From: Clostridia bacterium
GTDB lineage: Bacteria > Bacillota > Clostridia > Christensenellales > Borkfalkiaceae
Assembly (NCBI GenBank): GCA_900767885.1
Contig: CAAGAU010000012.1
Coordinates: forward strand, 1 to 29,706
Length of the DNA: 29,706 nucleotides
Direction of reading: 5' to 3'
Below the pieces are notes generated by a model. That model saw nothing but the letters and a program-made list of their open reading frames with translations. It was not told where the DNA came from and did no database searches. Position numbers and translations under genes: made by a program. Positions 6,636-14,010 of this stretch are shown piece after piece. Within the stretch, counting starts at the first letter, position 1, and every line of letters starts with the position of its first letter.

Positions 6636-7832
6636 TTAATTTTTTTGCAAACCGTATAAAAAGGCTTTGATTTTTTCGGTTCCGCGGATTATATCGTCCG
6701 AACAGAGCGAATACGAAAGTCGCACGCAATTATCGTCGCCGAAAGCCGCCCCGGGAATAACGGCAACGCCGAAATCGAGCAACGCCCTGGCAAAAGACTG
6801 ACTATCCGAAATAATTTCGCCCTTATAACCGCGCCCGTAAAACGCCGATACGTCGGCAAACAGATAAAACGCACCGTCGGGAACGCAAAATTCAAGTCCT
6901 TCTACCCCGGTGAGATTTTGCACGAGTACGTTTTTCCTGCGTTCGAACTCGGCGTGCATTTCGCGAATAAATTCGTCGCCCCGCTCTATCGCGGCAACCG
7001 AGGCAAACTGCGAAATCGAGCAGGCGTTGCTGGTGGTATGTCCCTGCATTGCCGAAATCGCTTTCGCTACCTCCGCAGGCGCGCAAAGATAACCTATTCG
7101 CCAGCCCGTCATCGCGTAAGATTTGGATACGCCGTTTACGGTAATCGTATGAGCCTTTGCGTAATCGGACAGCGTGGCAAACGAAACGTGAACTCTGTCG
7201 CCGAATACGAGATTTTCGTATATTTCGTCGGAAATAACGTCTATAGCGCGTTTTTCGCATACTTTAGCCAGACTTTCCAACTCTTCGCGGGTATAGACCG
7301 CTCCCGTGGGATTACAAGGCGAATTGATTATAAGACAGCGCGTTTTGTCGGTAATTGCCCTTTCCAACTGCCCGGCAGTCATTTTATAACCGTTTTCCGC
7401 CGTAGTCTTAACGAGTACGGGAACGCCGCCGCACAACTCTACCTGCTCGGTATAAGTTACCCAGTACGGACAAGGAATAACGACTTCGTCGCCTTCGTTT
7501 ATAAGCGCGCTCACGGCATGATAAAGCGAGCTTTTCGCTCCGCTCGACACCACGATGTTTTTTTCATCGCACTCTATGCCGTTTTTCTCGCGAAAACGCC
7601 CGGCCACTGCGCAGCGTAATTCTTCCGTACCCGCCGTGGGCGTATATTTTGTAAAGCCTTGCTTTAAGGCGATTTCCGCACTTTTCACTATAAAATCCGG
7701 GGTATTAAAATCAGGTTCACCCGCGGTAAACGCGACTATATCTTTACCTTCAGATTTAAGTTTTTTGGCAAGCGCGGTTATTTCGAGCGTCGCCGACGGT
7801 TTTATTTTTGATACTCTTTGCGATAATTTCAT
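6636..7832 (-). CDS. PLP-dependent aminotransferase, aspartate aminotransferase-like (class I)
   Basis: The 398-residue protein is a fold-type I aminotransferase of the AspB/Thermus-type aspartate aminotransferase subfamily. Visible features are SPCNPTG (~171-177) contacting the substrate, SDEIYENLVF with the Asp binding the pyridine nitrogen (~D202), and SKSYAMTGWRIGY with the Schiff-base Lys237. The likely reaction is transamination between aspartate and 2-oxoglutarate, with possible broader specificity for other amino acids. The start overlaps the prfA stop by 4 bases (ATGA), making it the last gene of the rpmE-prfA group. No good hairpin terminator follows, only A/T tracts. Confidence 0.9.
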   Translation of the reverse strand: MKLSQRVSKIKPSATLEITALAKKLKSEGKDIVAFTAGEPDFNTPDFIVKSAEIALKQGFTKYTPTAGTEELRCAVAGRFREKNGIECDEKNIVVSSGAKSSLYHAVSALINEGDEVVIPCPYWVTYTEQVELCGGVPVLVKTTAENGYKMTAGQLERAITDKTRCLIINSPCNPTGAVYTREELESLAKVCEKRAIDVISDEIYENLVFGDRVHVSFATLSDYAKAHTITVNGVSKSYAMTGWRIGYLCAPAEVAKAISAMQGHTTSNACSISQFASVAAIERGDEFIREMHAEFERRKNVLVQNLTGVEGLEFCVPDGAFYLFADVSAFYGRGYKGEIISDSQSFARALLDFGVAVIPGAAFGDDNCVRLSYSLCSDDIIRGTEKIKAFLYGLQKN

Positions 7833-8902
7833 AATTCGCTCCCCTCGGTCAATTGCGCCTCTCTGTCGGCTATTGCCAAAGCCTCGATAAGGTCGCCGAT
7901 ATTTCCTTCGAGAAAATCCTCCAAAGAATAAACGGTATAGCCTATCCTATGATCGGTAATTCTCCCTTGAGGAAAGTTATAAGTGCGGATACGCTCCGAA
8001 CGATCGCCCGTACCGACAAGACTTTTGCGGTTTGCGGCGTATTCGCTCTGATACTTGCTGTTATAATAATCGTAAAGGCGGCTTTTCATGACCTTCATCG
8101 CTTTTTCGCGGTTTTTGATTTGCGAGCGTTCGTCCTGACAGGTAACGACTATGCCCGTGGGCAAGTGAGTCATTCTTATGCAGGATTCGGTCTTGTTTAC
8201 GTGCTGACCGCCCGCGCCGCTCGAACGATAAGTGTCTATTTTCAGGTCTTTTTCGTCTATCTCGACTTCAACGTCCTCCGCCTCGGGCAAAACCGCGACG
8301 GTTACGGTAGAAGTATGGATTCTGCCCTGCGTTTCGGTTTCGGGAACGCGCTGAACGCGATGAACGCCGCTTTCGTATTTAAGTTTACTGTAAACGCCCT
8401 TGCCGACGACCGAAAAAACGACTTCCTTAACGCCGCCGAGTTCGGTAAAGTTGGAATCTATCTCTTCGGTTTTCCAACGATTTTTTTCGGCGTACTTCAA
8501 ATACATTCTATAAAGTTCGTACCCGAAAAGCGCAGCCTCTTCGCCGCCCGCGCCGCCGCGGATTTCGACTATAACGTTTTTATCGTCGTCGGGATCTTTG
8601 GGCAATAACAGAATTTTAAGTTCGTCGGTAATGTCGGCAAGCCGCTTTTTGCAATCGTAATACTCCTCGGAAAGCAACTCCTTCATTTCGGGGTCGGTTT
8701 CGGCGGCAAGCGATTTTTCCGCGTCCGAACCCTCTTTTTCGACTTTTTTATATTCCTGATACTTGACTACCGCGTCCTCGAGATCGGCGCGCTCCTTGGC
8801 GTACTTTTTCCACTTATCCATATCGGCAAGGACCTCGGGCGAGGAAGTCAACTCCGTGAGTTCATCATAGCGTTTAAGCATCGTTTCTAATTTTTCTATC
8901 AT
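7829..8902 (-). CDS. prfA: Peptide chain release factor 1
   Basis: The 357-residue protein decodes UAA and UAG stop codons and triggers peptidyl-tRNA hydrolysis on the ribosome. The catalytic loop SSGAGGQHVNKTES carries the GGQ motif, and the codon-reading P-x-T appears as PET in RVPETETQGRIHTS, which marks RF1 rather than RF2 (SPF). The C-terminal IGDLIEALAIADREAQL is typical. The start ATG overlaps the upstream prmC fusion stop by 4 bases and the stop overlaps the aminotransferase start by 4, so the three are translationally coupled. The GGQ glutamine is the substrate of the adjacent PrmC domain. Confidence 0.97.
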   Translation of the reverse strand: MIEKLETMLKRYDELTELTSSPEVLADMDKWKKYAKERADLEDAVVKYQEYKKVEKEGSDAEKSLAAETDPEMKELLSEEYYDCKKRLADITDELKILLLPKDPDDDKNVIVEIRGGAGGEEAALFGYELYRMYLKYAEKNRWKTEEIDSNFTELGGVKEVVFSVVGKGVYSKLKYESGVHRVQRVPETETQGRIHTSTVTVAVLPEAEDVEVEIDEKDLKIDTYRSSGAGGQHVNKTESCIRMTHLPTGIVVTCQDERSQIKNREKAMKVMKSRLYDYYNSKYQSEYAANRKSLVGTGDRSERIRTYNFPQGRITDHRIGYTVYSLEDFLEGNIGDLIEALAIADREAQLTEGSEL

Positions 8903-10689
8903 AAAAGCACCGCCTTGACTATGCGCGCAACACCCTCCAGATCGTTGAAAATCCCAACGGAAAATTCGTTTCCGAAAAGTTTTGCGACGTATTCCGCCTG
9001 ACCTTCGCCGACCTCGCAGAATACCACGCCGCCTTTAAACAAATGCGGTTTTACTCCGGCTGCTATGCGGCGGTAAAAATCGAGTCCGTCCGTGCCTCCG
9101 TCGAGCGCGATATGCGGTTCATAGTCCTTGACTTCGGTCTGTAAACCGCCTATGTCGCCGCTTTTTATATACGGCGGATTAGTGATTATTACGCTGTATT
9201 TATCGTTAATGTTTTCAAATAAGTCGCTTTCGATAAACCCAACCGTCGCGCCGAGGCGTGCGGCGTTTTCTTTTGCAAGCGACAACGCCTCGGCGGAAAT
9301 ATCGCTTGCGGTTACGGTCGCTCCGCTCTTTATGTTTACGGTTACGGCGATTGCGCCGCTGCCCGTGCAAAGATCGAGAACGCAATCGTCTTTCGTAATT
9401 TGCCGTAACGCCATTTCTACGAGTTCCTCGGTTTCGGGGCGAGGAATAAGCACTCTTTCGTCCACTTTAAAATCGTAGCCGTAAAAATTACAAGTTCCAA
9501 GAACGTACCATAACGGTCTGCCCTTCTTCCTTTCGGCTGCGAGTTCGTTTATTTTTTCCACATCGGCAGCCGAAATGGTTTTATCGCTTTTAAGCGAATC
9601 GCGCAAAAGTCCCGTAACCGAACAAACAAGCCATTCCGCGTCCGCGCCGTCGTCTATTCCCGCCGCCTTAAACTCCTCTTTAAGGCGATTAACAACGTTT
9701 TCAACCTTTTCGGCACAAACGAAATCGCATTCCGGTTCATCGGGGTTTTCGTCCATTTTAAGCACCTTTTCAAAGGCGGCGATAGCAACTTCTATCATTC
9801 CGTCGTCGGGCTCTCTGGTAGTGATGCGTTGCAAAGCAAGTCCCGGTGCTTTTAAAGGGTACACAAGCGGACTGTCGGTTTTTGCAAGCAGTTTAAGCAC
9901 TTCGTACGAAACGCCCGCAACAAGCGGCAAAAGCGCGAGTTTACATAAAAGTTTAAGCGCACCGTTATTTACCTGCGGAAAAATCGCGCCGAAAAGTGAG
10001 AAAACGAGTATGCTTATAATCATTACGATAAACAAAAAAGTCGTGCCGCACCTGTCGTGAACGCGCCTGCACGCGCGCACGTTATCTACCGTAAGCGCAA
10101 GTCCTTTTTCGTAACAGGTAATGGTTTTATGCTCCGCGCCGTGGTACATATACGTCCGGCGGACGTCTTTTATAAACGACGTAATCAAAATATAGCAGAC
10201 GAAAATAACTATTCTCACAAGACCTTCGATAAGGTTCCGCCATACGCCCTTTACGGCAAAAAGCGAATACAGAAGTTCGCCGACAAGGTGCGGAATAACG
10301 AAAAACAAGCCCACCGAAAACACGAGTCCCAATGCAACCCCGAAAAACAAAGCCACGTTCGTAGCGTCGATCTTTAATTTTTCCGAAAGCCACTTTTCGA
10401 ATTTAGACGGTTCGCCCTCTGCCTCGCCGTAAACCTCCGCCGAACGCATAAGTATACGCGTACCCGAAACGAGTGAAACGAAAAAGTTAATCGCGCCCCT
10501 TATTATAGGTATTTTAGCCAGCGTTTTAACAGTCGACGACTGTTTTATTCGCTTTGCTTCCAGTCGGATTGCGCCGTTCTGATCTCTTACGGCGGTAGCA
10601 ACGCCCGTTTTGCCGCGCATCATAACGCCTTCGATAACGGCTTGCCCGCCTATATACGTTTTATTTTTATTTTTCTTTTTATCAGCCAT
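8899..10689 (-). CDS. prmC: DUF1385 (YqhQ-like) membrane protein fused to PrmC release-factor glutamine methyltransferase
   Basis: This 596-residue protein joins two normally separate proteins. Residues ~13-310 are DUF1385, with GGQAVIEGVMMRG, several membrane helices, YHGAEHKTI and the CRRVHDRCGTTF signature. Residues ~330-596 are PrmC, with RVLIPRPETEELVE, the SAM motif DLCTGSGAIAV and NPPY at 504-507. PrmC methylates the GGQ glutamine of RF1 and RF2, and prfA follows with a 4-base overlap. The fusion would tether PrmC to the membrane; DUF1385 function is unknown. The frame runs unbroken through the join. No Shine-Dalgarno sequence is visible before the ATG, which follows directly on the T-tract of the rpmE terminator. 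Confidence 0.92.
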   Translation of the reverse strand: MADKKKNKNKTYIGGQAVIEGVMMRGKTGVATAVRDQNGAIRLEAKRIKQSSTVKTLAKIPIIRGAINFFVSLVSGTRILMRSAEVYGEAEGEPSKFEKWLSEKLKIDATNVALFFGVALGLVFSVGLFFVIPHLVGELLYSLFAVKGVWRNLIEGLVRIVIFVCYILITSFIKDVRRTYMYHGAEHKTITCYEKGLALTVDNVRACRRVHDRCGTTFLFIVMIISILVFSLFGAIFPQVNNGALKLLCKLALLPLVAGVSYEVLKLLAKTDSPLVYPLKAPGLALQRITTREPDDGMIEVAIAAFEKVLKMDENPDEPECDFVCAEKVENVVNRLKEEFKAAGIDDGADAEWLVCSVTGLLRDSLKSDKTISAADVEKINELAAERKKGRPLWYVLGTCNFYGYDFKVDERVLIPRPETEELVEMALRQITKDDCVLDLCTGSGAIAVTVNIKSGATVTASDISAEALSLAKENAARLGATVGFIESDLFENINDKYSVIITNPPYIKSGDIGGLQTEVKDYEPHIALDGGTDGLDFYRRIAAGVKPHLFKGGVVFCEVGEGQAEYVAKLFGNEFSVGIFNDLEGVARIVKAVLL

Positions 10690-10701
10690 AATTTAAATAA
10701 A

Positions 10702-10742
10702 TAAAAAAACACGCTCTGCAACCTATGAAAGGTGCGGAGCGT
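10702..10742 (-). terminator. Terminator between rpmE and the DUF1385-prmC gene
   Basis: On the minus strand a GC-rich stem (10742-10737 with 10716-10711, extended inward with small bulges) is followed by seven T residues (10709-10703) and more T/A. It ends rpmE transcription 8 bases after the stop. The next gene begins only 13 bases beyond the T-run with no promoter in between, so its expression must come from read-through. Confidence 0.8.
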
Positions 10743-10749
10743 ATCCCGT

Positions 10750-10953
10750 TCAGATATTATATCTTTTCTTGAATTTGTCAACGCGCCCGCCGGTATCAAC
10801 GAGTTTTTGCTTACCGGTAAAGAACGGGTGACATTTGCTGCAAATATCTACTTTAACTACGTCTACGTTCTTCGTGGTGCCGGTCTGGAAAGTTTCGCCG
10901 CAAGCGCACTGCACGGTTACGATTTTATACGCAGGATGGATTTCCGCTTTCAT
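10750..10953 (-). CDS. rpmE: 50S ribosomal protein L31, zinc-binding form
   Basis: The 67-residue protein begins MKAEIHPAYKIVTVQCACG and has ICSKCHPFFTGKQK. Two CxC/CxxC pairs supply four cysteines, so this is the zinc-containing (C+) type of L31. It forms part of the large subunit and intersubunit bridge. In Bacillus, the zinc form is replaced by a Cys-less paralogue under zinc limitation; no paralogue is in this window. GAGGTGA lies before the ATG and a consensus promoter at 10985-11013 drives it. Confidence 0.97.
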   Translation of the reverse strand: MKAEIHPAYKIVTVQCACGETFQTGTTKNVDVVKVDICSKCHPFFTGKQKLVDTGGRVDKFKKRYNI

Positions 10954-10984
10954 ATTATCACCTCACAAGATTAAATGCTTACTT

Positions 10985-11013
10985 ATTATATCTCATTTTT
11001 TTGTTTCCGTCAA
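10985..11013 (-). promoter_or_regulatory. Promoter for rpmE (and downstream read-through operon)
   Basis: On the minus strand TTGACG (11013-11008), 17-base spacer, TATAAT (10990-10985). Predicted leader is about 25 bases. Confidence 0.85.
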
Positions 11014-11102
11014 GCGATTAGGTCGAAAAATGAATTATTTTTAACTTTTTTTTATTTAAACGCTTTGCACGACCTTTTCACATGCCTTAGCCGCGTTTTT
11101 AG

Positions 11103-11131
11103 TTGCAAAATTTTGCGATATGGTATATAAT
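11103..11131 (+). promoter_or_regulatory. Promoter for the dehydrogenase-like gene
   Basis: TTGCAA (11103-11108), 17-base spacer, TATAAT (11126-11131). The leader of about 40 bases contains a small hairpin, GTCCGC (11147-11152) with GCGGAC (11156-11161), just before AGAGG (11169-11173). Confidence 0.8.
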
Positions 11132-11178
11132 GCAGTCGTGGCTTTTGTCCGCCCGGCGGACAGCCGAAAGAGGTATTT

Positions 11179-12204
11179 ATGCAAGGTTGGCAGATAACCA
11201 AAGCCGGTGTTTTGCAAAACGTAAACAAAACCGAACTTTTAGCGGACGTAGACAAAGTTAAACTCCGCATAACCAGGGCGCTCATAACCAGTGAGGACGT
11301 AGTTACTTATCTCGGCGAAGATAAGAAAGTCAAACTGCCCGTTATACCGTGTATGGCGGCAATCGGACAAATAAACGAATTGCCCATAGAGTCGCCTTAT
11401 CTCGAAAAAGGTACGAGGGTTTACGTGTCGGCGGTAAAAAATTGCGGTAAATGTCCGCACTGCGTAACGGGCGATCAAAGCGACTGTTACGAATTTTGCG
11501 TTGCGGGTAAAAATTCGGACGGATTTTTAAAAGACTTCGCCGTAGTGGATCAGTCCGACGTATTCCCTTTACCGGCAAGCATTCGCGACGAAGACGCGGT
11601 TTATATAGAACTCATCAAACTTGCGCTCGCGGTAATAGATAAACTCGACGTGGAAAAAGGTCAGCACGTGGCGATAATAGGCGGAACGTTGCTCGGCACT
11701 ATAATTGCGCAACTTATAATATATTATCAGGGCGTACCTATTTTAATCGACTCGTCGGACGAAAAATTAGAACTTGCAAAGCGTTCGGGCGTTTATTATA
11801 CGATAAACTCCGAATCAAGCCCCGAAAAGGAAGTTTCGTCGCTTACGGGCGGCAGAATGGTTTCCAAAGTGGTACACGTAGCAAGGTCGGGTATGCCGTT
11901 CGATCTGGCGGTAAAACTTGCCGCCCCCACCGCGAAAGTCGCATTTGCGGGATTTTCCTTCCCCAACGTAAGACTGTCGCTACAGACCGTGTTTGAAAAG
12001 CGTGCAATCTGTTTCGGCGTTACAAACGGATTCGGTAACAGCGAAAGCGCGATAAATATGCTTGCAAATAAGGCGGTCGATTTGTCGAATTATGCCGTTC
12101 GCACGGTTAAATTTAACGAAGCGGAAAATATTTTTGCCGATATGGCGCAGGAATACAAACAAAACAAAACGGTAAACCCCGTTATAGTAAACACTTTGGG
12201 ATAA
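11179..12204 (+). CDS. Medium-chain dehydrogenase-like protein lacking catalytic zinc ligands
   Basis: The 341-residue protein has the zinc alcohol dehydrogenase architecture. The structural zinc site is intact: C89, C92, C95, C103 in NCGKCPHCVTGDQSDC. The Rossmann loop is HVAIIGGTLLGT with an acidic residue after strand two (ILIDSSDEKL), favouring NAD(H). The catalytic zinc site appears lost: the usual Cys near residue 38 is TSED and the usual G-H-E motif is replaced by IPCMAAIG (~56-63). So it is probably not a classical alcohol or polyol dehydrogenase; it may be a zinc-independent reductase or a non-enzymatic homologue. It is a single-gene unit with its own promoter and terminator. Confidence 0.8.
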   Translation: MQGWQITKAGVLQNVNKTELLADVDKVKLRITRALITSEDVVTYLGEDKKVKLPVIPCMAAIGQINELPIESPYLEKGTRVYVSAVKNCGKCPHCVTGDQSDCYEFCVAGKNSDGFLKDFAVVDQSDVFPLPASIRDEDAVYIELIKLALAVIDKLDVEKGQHVAIIGGTLLGTIIAQLIIYYQGVPILIDSSDEKLELAKRSGVYYTINSESSPEKEVSSLTGGRMVSKVVHVARSGMPFDLAVKLAAPTAKVAFAGFSFPNVRLSLQTVFEKRAICFGVTNGFGNSESAINMLANKAVDLSNYAVRTVKFNEAENIFADMAQEYKQNKTVNPVIVNTLG

Positions 12205-12214
12205 ACCAGAACAG

Positions 12215-12257
12215 AAATGCGCCGCGAAAGTTTTTTTTAACTTTCGCGGCGCATTTT
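12215..12257. terminator. Bidirectional terminator
   Basis: An 18-bp perfect stem (12215-12232 with 12239-12256) with T-rich flank on the plus side and A-run/T-run symmetry serves both the dehydrogenase-like gene (plus) and the HD-domain gene (minus), which converge here. Confidence 0.88.
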
Positions 12258-12733
12258 TATACCTTGCCGGCATTTTTATCTTTGCAGCCGCAACGCGGCG
12301 ATTTTTTAAACATATCGTTAAACGCGCAGATTTTATCCGCAAGACATACTATCCAACTTTCACGGCAAAGCGGAGGCAATAAATTAAGCGGAAACATGTG
12401 TTTGCGTATTATATCCCTCTCTTTTTTATTGAGCGAAAAATCGCGCACGGCGTTTTTTAACGCCTTTTTTGCGTGAAAAACGCCGTGCAAACGATGCGTT
12501 CTGTCCGCCTCGTGCCAGTTATACAAATAATAGTCGTGAAGCAGCGCGCCGCGGACGAGCGAACTCATATCCGCTTTTTTATAAAATCTGCGCGCGATTT
12601 CCACGCTTTTATACGCAACTTCAACCGAATGGCAAAAACAAGACTTTTTGCCGTGGTGCGGATATTTTTCTTCCTGCGCCATTTTATCCGATTGCAGTAT
12701 TTCCCGCCCGTATAAAGCGACTAAATCTTCCAT
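12257..12733 (-). CDS. HD-domain phosphohydrolase-like protein
   Basis: The 158-residue protein has the HD-domain pattern: CHSVEVA (first His), then ALLHDYYLYNW (HD pair) and further His/Asp positions including RKHMFP and LADKICAF. HD proteins are metal-dependent phosphohydrolases acting on nucleotides or related phosphates; the substrate cannot be read. The start ATG immediately follows the metK stop with no gap, so it is translationally coupled to SAM synthetase. The C-terminus is Cys/Lys-rich (RCGCKDKNAGKV). The terminator follows at once. Confidence 0.85.
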   Translation of the reverse strand: MEDLVALYGREILQSDKMAQEEKYPHHGKKSCFCHSVEVAYKSVEIARRFYKKADMSSLVRGALLHDYYLYNWHEADRTHRLHGVFHAKKALKNAVRDFSLNKKERDIIRKHMFPLNLLPPLCRESWIVCLADKICAFNDMFKKSPRCGCKDKNAGKV

Positions 12734-13900
12734 TTAAAGATACTTTTTAAGGTCGTCTGCTCTGTCGAGTTTTTCCCACGGAAATTCGGGTCTTCCGAAA
12801 TGTCCGTAAGCGGCGGTCGCCTCGTAAATGGGGCGGCGCAAATCCAGAGTTTTTATTATAGAATACGGGCGCATATCGAATTCCTTGGATATAATATCTG
12901 CGATTTTTTCGTCCGACAATTTGCCCGTACCTTTGGTGTTTACAAAAAGCGAAACGGGGCGCGCTACGCCTATCGCGTAAGCGACTTCCAGCGTACATTC
13001 GTCGGCAAGCCCCGCCGCGACTACGTTTTTACAAATATATCTTGCAAAATACGCCGCGCTCCTGTCCACCTTGGTGGGGTCTTTACCCGAAAACGCGCCG
13101 CCTCCGTGCGGACAACTGCCGCCGTAAGTATCTACTATAATCTTTCTGCCCGTAAGTCCGCTGTCGCCGTGCGGTCCGCCTATCTCGAATCTGCCGGTGG
13201 GATTTATATAAATTTTAGTATTTCCGTCTATAAGTTCGGCAGGTAAAACAGCGCGTATAACGCGTTTTTCTATATCTTTACGCAGTTGTTCGGCGGAAAC
13301 TTTTTCGCTGTGCTGCGTAGAAACGACTACCGCCTCCAGCCTCTTTACTTTTCCGTTTTCGTACTCGACCGTAACCTGACTTTTACCGTCGGGACGGAGA
13401 TAGTCGAGTTCACCCGACTTTCTAACCTCGGTAAGTTTACGCGTAAGTTTATGCGCAAGCGTAATGGCAAGCGGCATATATTCCTCGGTTTCGTTGGTGG
13501 CATAACCGAACATCATGCCCTGATCGCCCGCGCCGAAAGTATCGGCAACGTCGCCCGTTTCGCGATGTTCAACGGAGTTATCCACGCCGAGCGCAATATC
13601 CGCGCTCTGCTCGTGTATGGCGGTAAGTACAGCGCAGGTATCGCAGTCGAAACCGTATTTAGCCCTGTCGTAACCTATCCTGCGGATAGTGTTCCTCGCA
13701 ACGCTCTGAATATCCACGTAACAATCGGTTGATATCTCGCCCATAACGAGTACGAGTCCCGTAGTGGCGGAAGTTTCGCAGGCAACCCTCGCGTAAGGGT
13801 CTTTTGCCAAAATTGCGTCGAGTACGGCGTCAGATATCTGGTCGCAGATTTTATCGGGATGCCCTTCGGTTACGCTTTCGCTGGTGAAAAATTTGTTCAT
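12734..13900 (-). CDS. metK: S-adenosylmethionine synthetase
   Basis: The 388-residue protein makes S-adenosylmethionine from methionine and ATP. Signatures are FTSESVTEGHPDKICDQISD at the N-terminus, GAGDQGMMFGYAT, and the phosphate-binding GGGAFSGKDPTKVDRS. Length is typical for the family. The ribosome binding site is AAAGGAA. The leader from the predicted start near 13947 is only about 47 bases, too short for a SAM riboswitch, which is common before metK in Firmicutes. The HD-domain gene follows without a gap. The promoter overlaps that of the divergent radical SAM gene. Confidence 0.98.
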   Translation of the reverse strand: MNKFFTSESVTEGHPDKICDQISDAVLDAILAKDPYARVACETSATTGLVLVMGEISTDCYVDIQSVARNTIRRIGYDRAKYGFDCDTCAVLTAIHEQSADIALGVDNSVEHRETGDVADTFGAGDQGMMFGYATNETEEYMPLAITLAHKLTRKLTEVRKSGELDYLRPDGKSQVTVEYENGKVKRLEAVVVSTQHSEKVSAEQLRKDIEKRVIRAVLPAELIDGNTKIYINPTGRFEIGGPHGDSGLTGRKIIVDTYGGSCPHGGGAFSGKDPTKVDRSAAYFARYICKNVVAAGLADECTLEVAYAIGVARPVSLFVNTKGTGKLSDEKIADIISKEFDMRPYSIIKTLDLRRPIYEATAAYGHFGRPEFPWEKLDRADDLKKYL

Positions 13901-13953
13901 TTAAAAATTCCTTTCGCGCCGAAAAGATTTGTGGTCGTTCGTCGCTTGACAAT

Positions 13954-13982
13954 ATTATACACCCTTTATTTTTATTTGTCAA
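13954..13982 (-). promoter_or_regulatory. Consensus promoter for metK
   Basis: On the minus strand TTGACA (13982-13977), 17-base spacer, TATAAT (13959-13954), a perfect sigmaA consensus. Its -35 shares five bases with the -35 of the divergent promoter at 13976-14004. Confidence 0.9.
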
Positions 13983-14004
13983 TTGCGCTGATATGTGATA
14001 CAAT
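13976..14004 (+). promoter_or_regulatory. Promoter for the radical SAM gene, predicted leaderless
   Basis: TTGTCA (13976-13981), 17-base spacer, TACAAT (13999-14004), with a TG upstream of the -10. The expected start, seven bases past the -10, is A14011, the first base of the ATG. No Shine-Dalgarno sequence is present. Confidence 0.7.
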
Positions 14005-14010
14005 AGAATT

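Noticed and set aside
6918..7619. Plus-strand open frame of 233 codons
   Set aside because: Shadow of the aminotransferase gene; composition is that of a reverse-frame translation.
13901..14010. SAM riboswitch in the metK upstream region
   Set aside because: The gap holds two promoters and a ~47-base leader; no multi-stem aptamer can fit.
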